Positions 1-5,125 of a DNA stretch of 5,416 nt are shown here, piece after piece. Numbering within the stretch: position 1 is the first letter of the stretch; each line of letters opens with the position of its first letter. Under the pieces are notes generated by a model that saw only the letters and a program-made list of their open reading frames with translations, had not been told where the DNA came from and did not search any database. The position numbers were made by a program, and so were the translations under genes. Source of the DNA: an uncultured Planctomycetaceae bacterium (GTDB lineage: Bacteria; Planctomycetota; Phycisphaerae; UBA1845; UTPLA1); NCBI GenBank assembly GCA_938008425.1, contig CALLKH010000567.1, forward strand, positions 1 to 5,416. The letters run 5' to 3'.

Positions 1-171
1 GATAAACTCGACGCGGATCACTCGGGGGATCAGCTGGCCGCCGGGGCCGAAGTCGATCGAGGGGGCGGTCAGATTTCCGACGACGTCCTGCTGACAGGAG
101 GCGGCGCCCACAACCGCGACGACAGCGGTTACCAGTCCGAGACACGCGCACAGGCGGATACGATTGATCAT
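1..171 (-). CDS. Putative lipoprotein, 5' part only (runs off left edge)
   Basis: The reading frame on the minus strand starts with ATG at 171 and stays open for 57 codons to the window edge, so only the N-terminus is visible. It begins MINRIRLCACLG and has a hydrophobic stretch at about residues 11-24. This is followed by Ala-Ala-Ser-Cys with the Cys at residue 26, a usable lipobox for signal peptidase II. After the Cys come Gln-Gln-Asp, then a Gly/Pro-containing segment near residues 36-49. The protein is therefore probably a lipid-anchored envelope protein, but its mature domain lies outside the window and I cannot assign a function. A purine-rich AAAGGA (minus strand, 185-190) lies 13 bases before the ATG, which is somewhat far. 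A GTG directly before the ATG is an alternative start. The gene is in the same direction as the DsbA-like gene to its right but 258 bases away, so an operon is not obvious. Confidence 0.72.
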   Translation of the reverse strand, partial: MINRIRLCACLGLVTAVVAVVGAASCQQDVVGNLTAPSIDFGPGGQLIPRVIRVEFI

Positions 172-429
172 CACGAAACCCGGGTCCTTTGTTATCAGCG
201 GCGAGGAATCAGGCGCGCGACCGGGCGAGGGACTCCGCGCGAACCTGTATTGAATCGGCTCGCGGGCGCGGGTGAATTGACCTTGAAATGAACGTACCGG
301 GCGACGGCAAAAAGTGCGCGTTTCCCGGCAGAATCGGCGGGCCGTTTCAACGACCGCGAGAGGCGCGGGCACAGGGCCGCACCGAGGCGCCAGCCGCGAA
401 TCCTGCGCCGTCAAATCGCAGCTTCGCCG
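172..429. other. Intergenic region between two minus-strand genes
   Basis: This GC-rich stretch lies between the stop of the DsbA-like gene and the start of the left-edge lipoprotein gene. I find no convincing coding frame, tRNA or strong terminator. A short T run on the minus strand (opposite the A run near 309-313) follows an imperfect CCCG/CGGG hairpin by about 11 bases, too far for a standard intrinsic terminator. It should also contain the promoter of the left-edge gene, which I could not locate. Confidence 0.5.
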
Positions 430-1170
430 CTACTCGTCCAACATTCGATCGATGTTGCTGAAGAGGTCGGTCGCGATCTGGGTGACGGTCTGGCCGGCGC
501 GACCGACGCGTACATCCTCCACGAAGAAAGTCGGCGTCACTTCGACGCCGAGGGCGTCGCCGGTGTTCTTGTCCTGATTGACCCGAAGCACCTCAGAATC
601 ACCCGCAACGCAGGCGTCGTAGTCTGCGAGGTCCGGGTTGAAGGTTCCCGCGAGATCCCGGGCACGACCATCGGTCAGATCGCTCTGATCGGCAAAGATG
701 TCGTCAATAAAAGGAAAGAAGTCGTCCTCGTCGTGATTGGCCACACATTCGGCCGCCTCCGCCATGGGAACGGCACGCGGATGCGAATTGAGCGGGTAGT
801 GCCGAAACACGTAACGAATCTTCCCGGTATCGATATAGTCGCTCTTGAGGCGGGGATAGTGGTTGCGGGCGAAATTTCCGCACGCCGGGCACTGCAAATC
901 GCCGTACTCCACGACGGTCACGGTCGGCGTCGCGCCGCTGGCGACCAGGATGTGGTCCCGCGATGCGTCGACATCCGGCTTCGGGCCGGAGCCATTGTTG
1001 TTGTTATTGTTGTTCCCGTTTCCGTTCCCGTTGCCGCCGCCGTTGCAGTTCATTCCGTCCATGCCCATCGCGGCAAACAGAATCAACAAAACCGCCGAGG
1101 CCCTGGCAAACGTGAAATGACCGCGGCTGGAGAGATTGCGGGACGGCTGATCCGGGGTATTCATCATCAT
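430..1170 (-). CDS. Membrane-anchored DsbA-like thioredoxin-fold oxidoreductase
   Basis: This 246-residue protein probably catalyses disulfide exchange on the outer side of the cytoplasmic membrane. Residues 1-23 are a polar, basic N-terminus and about 24-37 are hydrophobic, acting as signal peptide or anchor. Cys42 follows in the context Asp-Gly-Met-Asn-Cys, a poor lipobox. Residues 43-62 are a Gly/Asn linker with seven consecutive Asn. The thioredoxin-fold domain spans about 68-240. Its active site is CPAC (Cys94, Cys97), preceded by VVEYGDLQ as in DsbA-like proteins of the Thioredoxin_4 type. The cis-proline is Pro213 in VTPTFFV. Two further cysteines, 142 and 187, sit in the helical insertion and could form a second disulfide. 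The start at 1170 is chosen because GAGAGGA lies 5 bases before it and a good promoter lies at 1289-1317. The same frame extends upstream to an ATG at 1329, but that would lie ahead of the promoter. The fold and active site are clear. The partner and direction (oxidase, isomerase or reductase) are not. Confidence 0.88.
   Translation of the reverse strand: MMMNTPDQPSRNLSSRGHFTFARASAVLLILFAAMGMDGMNCNGGGNGNGNGNNNNNNNGSGPKPDVDASRDHILVASGATPTVTVVEYGDLQCPACGNFARNHYPRLKSDYIDTGKIRYVFRHYPLNSHPRAVPMAEAAECVANHDEDDFFPFIDDIFADQSDLTDGRARDLAGTFNPDLADYDACVAGDSEVLRVNQDKNTGDALGVEVTPTFFVEDVRVGRAGQTVTQIATDLFSNIDRMLDE
994..1050 (-). repeat. Asn/Gly codon microsatellite inside the DsbA-like gene
   Basis: On the coding (minus) strand the region holds runs of AAC/AAT triplets and alternating GGN-AAC hexanucleotides. 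They encode Gly-Asn repeats followed by seven Asn. Nearly all codons are Asn or Gly. The run forms the linker between the membrane anchor and the thioredoxin domain. Such short-unit repeats can change length by slippage in whole codons without breaking the frame. Confidence 0.8.
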
Positions 1171-1175
1171 CGAAT

Positions 1176-1182
1176 TCCTCTC
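1176..1182 (-). promoter_or_regulatory. Ribosome binding site deciding the DsbA-like start
   Basis: The minus strand reads GAGAGGA, followed by 5 bases and then three consecutive ATG codons, the first at 1170. This is the best Shine-Dalgarno match in the region and supports 1170 over the in-frame ATG at 1329. Confidence 0.7.
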
Positions 1183-1288
1183 TTCATGAGGCAGCGAGGG
1201 CAGGACGCAGATCGAATCACCCCTGGAGCCGTTGATGGTGGCATCACGGTCAGTCGAGAGCCGATTCGGGGCTGCGCGATCTGCAACT

Positions 1289-1317
1289 AGTGTAGATACC
1301 CGCGAAATGCAGGTCAA
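1289..1317 (-). promoter_or_regulatory. Candidate sigma70-type promoter of the DsbA-like gene
   Basis: On the minus strand, TTGACC (1312-1317, 5 of 6 to consensus) and TACACT (1289-1294, 4 of 6) are separated by exactly 17 bases. A transcript would start near 1282 and give a leader of about 110 bases before the ATG at 1170. This assumes a housekeeping sigma factor with the usual consensus in this organism. Confidence 0.5.
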
Positions 1318-1628
1318 CGATTGCACCACGTCAAATCAGCAGCATCAACGAACCGGCAGGAGTTGCCGCAGGTGGTCGCCGCCCCCGCGTGATCTCGGGT
1401 GCTTAACGGTCGAAACAAACCCAACAGGCGATTTGGTGCTCTGTAATCCCCGTCCGCCGTTTTCGGAACTTGAGCAACTCGACGCAGGCGACGATGAATA
1501 GAAGAAAGTCCGGCGATTGACTTGGCCGGCCGGCGCAGCGAAGAATTGGATGGTGGGCGTCGCCGTCCGGTACAGGCCTGAATTCTGACAAGACGCGACC
1601 GGCACGAACCTCGCGAACGGAAATCGGC

Positions 1629-2534
1629 ATGACTCGACCTCAGCAGGAATTGGTGAATTCGTCCCGAACCCGCGGTATTGCGCGGCGAAGACCGATCGTT
1701 CTGGCCTTCTGCACGCTGGTAATGACCGCGTCAGCCACCGGCTGCACCGGACTCGATTTCTTGCTCGGACCGATTCTTGGTATCGACAACGACAATGACA
1801 ACTCGAACACCATCACCCTCGGCATCGCCGTCGCCGAGCCCTCGACGGCGACCACGGCCACCGTCGGTGTGACCACGCGCATCCGATGGGCCGACATTGC
1901 CGAAACCGAAGGCACCGTCGTCCGAATCACCGCACAGCGGCGCAACGACGACGGCGAAGACACGGCCGATCCCATCCATCTCGTGGGAGATGGCACGACC
2001 GGTACGGGACGTGACGCGGTCGGCGACGGCAGCAATGACATATTCGAATGGAATGTGGCCGGCGTTCGTGTCGGCTCGTATGTTATCATCGCGACCATTG
2101 AGTCGCCGGAGGGTGAAACAAAAACGGTGGAGTCCGTCGATTCAGACCGAAACATCAACGGCCGCATTACCGTGACGACAGCGCTGCCCGTTCCGACCTT
2201 CACCTTCACGGCGCCCGGCAACGCCGACGAAACGGTCACGACCGGGAACACATTTCAGATCATGTGGACCGACAACGGCGCCTCGAATCCCGACGCCGTC
2301 GTGACGCTGGGGCTCGATCCGGACAACGACCGGACCAACGGAAACGAAATCGTCCTGCTTGAAAACCAGCCACTTTCAGAGAACGGGAATAACGGGGCGT
2401 TCGTGTTCAACTTCCTCGACAAGGACGGCAACACCGTGCCGGACGACATCTACACCGTGTTCGCAGTGGTCGATGACGGCGTGAATGATCCCGTGACCGT
2501 CGCCTCGACGGGCGAGCTGGTCCTCAACCCGTAG
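1629..2534 (+). CDS. Lipoprotein with two Ig-like repeats
   Basis: This 301-residue protein is probably anchored in the cell envelope. A long basic N-terminus (several Arg at 13-21) precedes a hydrophobic core at about 22-34 and the sequence Ser-Ala-Thr-Gly-Cys, with Cys39 a plausible lipidation site. Residues 50-61 are an Asp/Asn-rich linker. Two beta-rich units follow. Unit 1 is at about 62-184, with TTRIRWAD near 82-89. Unit 2 is at about 188-299, with NTFQIMWTD near 207-215. Each unit goes on to a V-x-I/L strand, an Asp/Asn/Gly-rich loop and a Y-x-I/V-x-A strand (residues 151-155 and 275-279), so they look like internal duplicates of an Ig-like or Kre9/KNH-like fold. That name is from resemblance only. 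There are no catalytic motifs, so a structural or ligand-binding surface role is likely. A weak ACGGA at 1617-1621 lies 7 bases before the ATG. The gene stands alone and converges on its right-hand neighbour. Confidence 0.8.
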   Translation: MTRPQQELVNSSRTRGIARRRPIVLAFCTLVMTASATGCTGLDFLLGPILGIDNDNDNSNTITLGIAVAEPSTATTATVGVTTRIRWADIAETEGTVVRITAQRRNDDGEDTADPIHLVGDGTTGTGRDAVGDGSNDIFEWNVAGVRVGSYVIIATIESPEGETKTVESVDSDRNINGRITVTTALPVPTFTFTAPGNADETVTTGNTFQIMWTDNGASNPDAVVTLGLDPDNDRTNGNEIVLLENQPLSENGNNGAFVFNFLDKDGNTVPDDIYTVFAVVDDGVNDPVTVASTGELVLNP

Positions 2535-2538
2535 AAGA

Positions 2539-2564
2539 TTCGGCGGCATTCGCCTGTCGCCGAA
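2539..2564. terminator. Hairpin between convergent genes, possible terminator
   Basis: TTCGGCG (2539-2545) pairs perfectly with CGCCGAA (2558-2564) across a 12-base loop. It lies 5 bases after the stop of the plus-strand lipoprotein gene and 25 bases beyond the stop of the minus-strand TPR gene. Read on the minus strand the stem is followed by TCTTCT, a weak U-rich tail. On the plus strand there is no T run. It best fits a terminator for the minus-strand gene, perhaps with a role for both. Confidence 0.4.
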
Positions 2565-2588
2565 ACCAGATCGCATCCGTCCGGACGA

Positions 2589-3611
2589 TCAACGGCCCTT
2601 TTCGTCGTTATCAGTTGACTTCCCGTCGCCGGTCTCCGACCCCTGCCGATCCTGTGAAGGCTCTCGAGCCAGGCCGACGGGTGTCTCGCCGCGCGCCTTG
2701 ATTTCTTCACGCGCCTTGGCGACCCAACCCGAATAGGAAGCGGCCGCCGTGCCGTCGAACTGGGCCAGTCGCAGCCTGAAGATGGTGTTTTTCGGCTGGA
2801 GCTTCAAGGCGTTCTGCCAGCATTCGAGCGCCTTCGCGGCATCGTCCGGCCGGCCTGAGCCGCTCTCGTATCGCTTCCTGAGCGCAACACCGAGTCGAAA
2901 ATACGCGAATGCATCCGTCGCGTCGTTCTGGAGCACGATGGAGTAGGCGCGCATTGCCTCGTCGAGCTGCGCGGCCTCGCCGCCGAGAAAGTTGGCGTCG
3001 GCGTAGTCTCGTTCGATCGAGGCGATCCGACTCTCGGCCGCACGGCGTTTGAGCACCTTGGGATCCGGCAACTCAAGCTGCGGCGAACGTCCTGCCATCG
3101 ACCCCTCCTTGAACTTCTTGCGGAGGAACTTTTTTTCGAACGCCTCAAACTTCGACAGTTTCGGATTGATCGACCGGACGAATCCATGCTCGTCGATGGC
3201 GACGACCGCCGGCTTGCGGTTGACGCCGGACAGATTCAGCGCGTCATGGAGCACGGTGATCGGCGGCTTCTTCCATTGCACAAAAAGCGCCGCGCGATCC
3301 GGATGCTGGCTTTGAATGATTCCCAGGACAACGAGCTTTTCATTCTTTCGATACTCGGCGGTCGCGGTCAGCCATTCGAAGAGTGCGTCGCAGCTTTTTT
3401 GATTCCGCGGGGAGAAATGGATCAAGAGCACCTTGCGGCCGCGAAATGAGTCGATCGAAATCGGCGTGCCGTTCTCGACCGACGGAAGAACGAGGACGCC
3501 GTGGGGCTTACCGACCTTCGGCGAATCCTGGGCCAACACGGCCGAGGCGCCAAGGTCCAATAATAGCACTGCCAGAAGCAGTCGTGAGGCGATTCTGATC
3601 CAATATGGCAT
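2589..3611 (-). CDS. Secreted thioredoxin-fold protein with C-terminal TPR repeats, degenerate active site
   Basis: This 340-residue protein has a signal peptide: a hydrophobic core at about 10-24 and Ala-Val-Leu-Ala before Gln28, a good signal peptidase I site. Residues about 32-165 resemble the TlpA/AhpC-like thioredoxin fold: the VLLIHFSP strand (61-68), VVLGIIQS (94-101), and KPAVVAID (133-140), where Pro134 is the probable cis-proline. The usual CxxC position reads Gln71-Lys-Ser-Cys74, so the nucleophilic Cys is missing and classical disulfide exchange is unlikely. A Lys/Arg-rich segment (161-190) leads to two TPR-like helical pairs at about 214-247 and 258-285. The tail (about 316-340) is charged and probably disordered. 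TPRs suggest protein binding, so a periplasmic scaffold or an assembly or chaperone role is plausible but inferred. A purine-rich AAGGGTGGG precedes the ATG at 3611 by 9 bases. The gene is divergent from nuoI and appears monocistronic. Confidence 0.8.
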   Translation of the reverse strand: MPYWIRIASRLLLAVLLLDLGASAVLAQDSPKVGKPHGVLVLPSVENGTPISIDSFRGRKVLLIHFSPRNQKSCDALFEWLTATAEYRKNEKLVVLGIIQSQHPDRAALFVQWKKPPITVLHDALNLSGVNRKPAVVAIDEHGFVRSINPKLSKFEAFEKKFLRKKFKEGSMAGRSPQLELPDPKVLKRRAAESRIASIERDYADANFLGGEAAQLDEAMRAYSIVLQNDATDAFAYFRLGVALRKRYESGSGRPDDAAKALECWQNALKLQPKNTIFRLRLAQFDGTAAASYSGWVAKAREEIKARGETPVGLAREPSQDRQGSETGDGKSTDNDEKGR

Positions 3612-3885
3612 AGGGGTTCACCCACCCTTCGCTCGCCGCGCCCTGAAGTCGGACACCATGCGAATGATGCCGGTTCGGCTCCGACGAATTGAACCAGATT
3701 AACGCGAGACTGGTCATCGCCGCAATTCGCAGGACGGCAACTTTGCCGAAATTCGAAACCGGGCTGATCTGACCGTTTTGCGTAACGAGAATCCTGGCAT
3801 CAACTCCCGGACTCTGATCGCAACGCCACCCCGTTTCGGCCCGCCGGGTTCAATTGGCTCGGTGGTGTAGAATTCCCAAAACAGC

Positions 3886-3891
3886 TATACT
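3886..3891 (+). promoter_or_regulatory. Candidate -10 box for the nuo operon
   Basis: TATACT matches the sigma70 -10 consensus at 5 of 6 positions and lies 105 bases before the nuoI ATG. No good -35 box is found at 16-18 bases upstream (TGGTGT at 17), so either activation by another factor or a different start is possible. Confidence 0.3.
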
Positions 3892-3943
3892 CCCGCTGAA
3901 CCTGGAACGGCGGGCCAGACGGGGCCCCCGGCAGTGGAATCCT

Positions 3944-3970
3944 CCGCACAGCCGATCCCGGCCTGTGCGG
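3944..3970 (+). promoter_or_regulatory. Strong hairpin in the nuoI leader
   Basis: CCGCACAG (3944-3951) and CTGTGCGG (3963-3970) form a perfect 8-base-pair stem. The inner bases CCG (3952-3954) and CGG (3959-3961) can add three pairs with one bulged C. The stem ends 10 bases before GAGGGG, the nuoI ribosome binding site. No T run follows, so it is not a standard terminator. It may stabilise the messenger, bind a protein as a dyad in DNA, or modulate translation. Confidence 0.5.
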
Positions 3971-3980
3971 CCAAGTGCCC

Positions 3981-3986
3981 GAGGGG
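3981..3986 (+). promoter_or_regulatory. Ribosome binding site deciding the nuoI start
   Basis: GAGGGG lies 9 bases before the ATG at 3996. The in-frame GTG at 3975 lies upstream of this site and has no good Shine-Dalgarno sequence of its own, so 3996 is preferred. Confidence 0.65.
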
Positions 3987-3995
3987 CAATTGTTT

Positions 3996-4583
3996 ATGGC
4001 GACTCGCCGCGAGTATTTCCGAAACATCTTCGACACCGTCCGCACCATTGCGATCGGCATGAAAATCACGCTGAAGTACTGCTTCGCGAAGACGGTGACG
4101 GTTCAGTATCCCGACGTCGCGCCGGTGGTGAAGGCGCGGTTCCGCGGGTTCCACTGGTTCGAGGCGGAGAAGTGCATCGCCTGCGACCAGTGCGCGAAGG
4201 CCTGCCCGGTCGATTGCATCTACATCGAAAAAGGCGGCCCGCGCAAGATCGACAAGGCGACGGGCGTGGCGGTCGGCGGCGCGCTGGAGCGCTACGCCAT
4301 CGATTATGCGAAGTGCATGTTCTGTGCGCTGTGCGTCGATCCATGCCCGACGGATTGCATCCACATGGGCGAAAATCATGACATGAGCGCCTACACGCGC
4401 GAGGACATGATCGTCGAATTCACCGACCTGGCGAAGGAAGGCAAGCAGACACCCGAGCCCTACTGGATGCAGAAGGAAACCATGCCGAAGTGGGCCGCGG
4501 AAATGAAGGACCGCTGGGAAGAGCGAGCCAAGCCGGTGCGCGAGGAAATGCTCAAGGCGCTCGAGCCGTCGAAGGGCAGCTGA
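3996..4583 (+). CDS. nuoI: NADH-quinone oxidoreductase subunit I (NuoI)
   Basis: NuoI is the 2[4Fe-4S] ferredoxin-like subunit of complex I. It carries electrons through clusters N6a and N6b toward the N2 cluster of NuoB, at the junction of the peripheral arm and the membrane. The 195-residue protein shows both cluster motifs: Cys60, 63, 66, 70 (CIACDQCAKACP) and Cys107, 110, 113, 117 (CMFCALCVDPCP). In this fold the fourth Cys of each motif serves the other cluster. Extra cysteines are at 74 and 121. The N-terminal helix (about 8-28) is amphipathic and the segment VQYPDVAPVVKARFRG (36-51) is typical of the family. After the ferredoxin domain comes a charged, probably helical C-terminal tail (about 150-195). 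The length is near that of the family (about 160-220). nuoA follows after 54 bases in the same direction. Its position ahead of nuoA is unusual. Confidence 0.95.
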   Translation: MATRREYFRNIFDTVRTIAIGMKITLKYCFAKTVTVQYPDVAPVVKARFRGFHWFEAEKCIACDQCAKACPVDCIYIEKGGPRKIDKATGVAVGGALERYAIDYAKCMFCALCVDPCPTDCIHMGENHDMSAYTREDMIVEFTDLAKEGKQTPEPYWMQKETMPKWAAEMKDRWEERAKPVREEMLKALEPSKGS

Positions 4584-4637
4584 CGCACCGCCGCGAGCGA
4601 ACAAGGGACTGCATCGAAAACCATTCGGAATCAGATC

Positions 4638-5075
4638 ATGGGTCACGACCTCGTCATTGGAATTCTCATCTTCTTCGTCGCGGGCTTCCTGATGGCCTTC
4701 GCGGCACTGCTCGCCGGCAAGTTCCTTCGAACGTCGCTGCCGCATCCCGACAAGGACTCGGCGTACGAGTGCGGCGAGCCGGCGATTGGTTCGAGCTGGG
4801 TGCAGTTCGATCTGCGGTTCTACGTCGTCGCGCTGGTGTTCCTGATCTTTGATATTGAAATCGCCCTGTTCTACCCTTGGGCCGTGGTCTACAAGTCCGC
4901 CGGCATCGCGGGGCTCTGGGACATGCTGTTCTTCTTCTTCGTGCTGGTCGGCGGCTTCCTGTATCTCTGGCGATTCGGCTACCTGGACTGGGTGCGGTCA
5001 ACGGATGGCCAGCGGGCCGGCCGGGATGTCCGACCGGATGACGAACTGGGCCTGGTCGCCAGAAAATGGGCGTGA
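4638..5075 (+). CDS. nuoA: NADH-quinone oxidoreductase subunit A (NuoA)
   Basis: NuoA (ND3 homologue) is a small membrane subunit of complex I near the quinone-binding site, at the joint of the membrane and peripheral arms. The 145-residue protein has three transmembrane segments, at about 6-28, 60-80 and 93-114. The loop between the first two contains SAYECGEP with Cys45, equivalent to the mobile ND3 loop cysteine, followed by GSSWVQFDLRFY. The second membrane segment carries the conserved acidic pair in FDIEIALFYPWA (Asp72, Glu74). After the third segment there is a 30-residue polar tail. Length is typical (E. coli NuoA is about 147). A GGA at 4627-4629 lies 8 bases before the ATG and is a weak ribosome binding site. 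nuoB follows after 50 bases, so cotranscription with nuoI and nuoB is likely. Confidence 0.95.
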   Translation: MGHDLVIGILIFFVAGFLMAFAALLAGKFLRTSLPHPDKDSAYECGEPAIGSSWVQFDLRFYVVALVFLIFDIEIALFYPWAVVYKSAGIAGLWDMLFFFFVLVGGFLYLWRFGYLDWVRSTDGQRAGRDVRPDDELGLVARKWA

Positions 5076-5125
5076 CGACGCACTGCCGTGCGTTTTGAAA
5101 TCCTCAGCGACTCGCGAGTGCAACC

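Larger units (their letters stand above)
1171..1628. other. Divergent intergenic region
   Basis: These 458 bases separate the minus-strand DsbA-like gene from the plus-strand Ig-like lipoprotein gene. Apart from the promoter and ribosome binding site described for the minus-strand gene I see little structure. A GGCCGGCC palindrome lies at 1524-1531. Short frames on both strands in 1232-1630 encode Arg/Pro/Ser-rich sequence without recognisable domains or good ribosome binding sites, and I do not regard them as genes. The plus-strand gene must also be driven from here, but no clear promoter stands out. Confidence 0.55.
3612..3995. other. Divergent intergenic region upstream of the nuo genes
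   Basis: This stretch of 384 bases lies between the minus-strand TPR gene and plus-strand nuoI. I see no supportable gene in it. The right half holds a candidate promoter -10 box (3886-3891), a GGGGCCCC palindrome (3921-3928), a strong hairpin (3944-3970) and the nuoI ribosome binding site. The left half (3612-3850) should hold the promoter of the TPR gene. A TTGCGG to TTAATC pair on the minus strand near 3700-3730 has the right spacing but too few consensus matches to call. Confidence 0.55.

Noticed and set aside
244..272. TTGAAT / TGAATT promoter-like pair on the plus strand between the two left-hand genes
   Set aside because: The -10 match is poor and no plausible plus-strand gene follows before the antisense of the DsbA-like gene.
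733..1290. 185-codon open frame on the plus strand opposite the DsbA-like gene
   Set aside because: It lies antisense to a gene with clear active-site motifs, has no recognisable domain, and its Val/Arg/Ala-rich content is explained by the GC-rich complementary strand.
1517..1546. Possible plus-strand promoter TTGACT / AAGAAT with 18-base spacing for the Ig-like lipoprotein gene
   Set aside because: The -10 lacks the leading T and matches only 4 of 6. The spacer is very GC-rich with a GGCCGGCC palindrome. Too weak to list as a feature.
1345..1630. Two short minus-strand frames (75 and 86 codons) in the divergent intergenic region
   Set aside because: They overlap each other in different frames, lack domains and good ribosome binding sites, and occupy the likely promoter region of the plus-strand lipoprotein gene.
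1640..2251. 203-codon open frame on the minus strand opposite the Ig-like lipoprotein gene
   Set aside because: It is Ser/Pro/Val-rich with no domain or signal. The plus-strand frame has a signal peptide, lipobox and internal repeats.
430..3611. A redox maturation system made of the two thioredoxin-fold proteins and complex I
   Set aside because: The genes are on different strands in separate units, one thioredoxin domain lacks its active site, and nothing in the sequence links them functionally.
3975..3995. GTG at 3975 as the start of nuoI
   Set aside because: The GAGGGG ribosome binding site lies inside this short extension and points to the ATG at 3996.
3854..4381. 175-codon plus-strand frame overlapping the nuoI start
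   Set aside because: It is a +1 shadow of nuoI, rich in Arg/His/Pro, and starts upstream of the nuoI leader hairpin without a ribosome binding site.
3885..4745. 286-codon minus-strand frame covering nuoI
   Set aside because: It is antisense to an unmistakable NuoI. Its His/Arg/Ala/Leu-rich translation reflects GC-skewed codon positions of the real gene.
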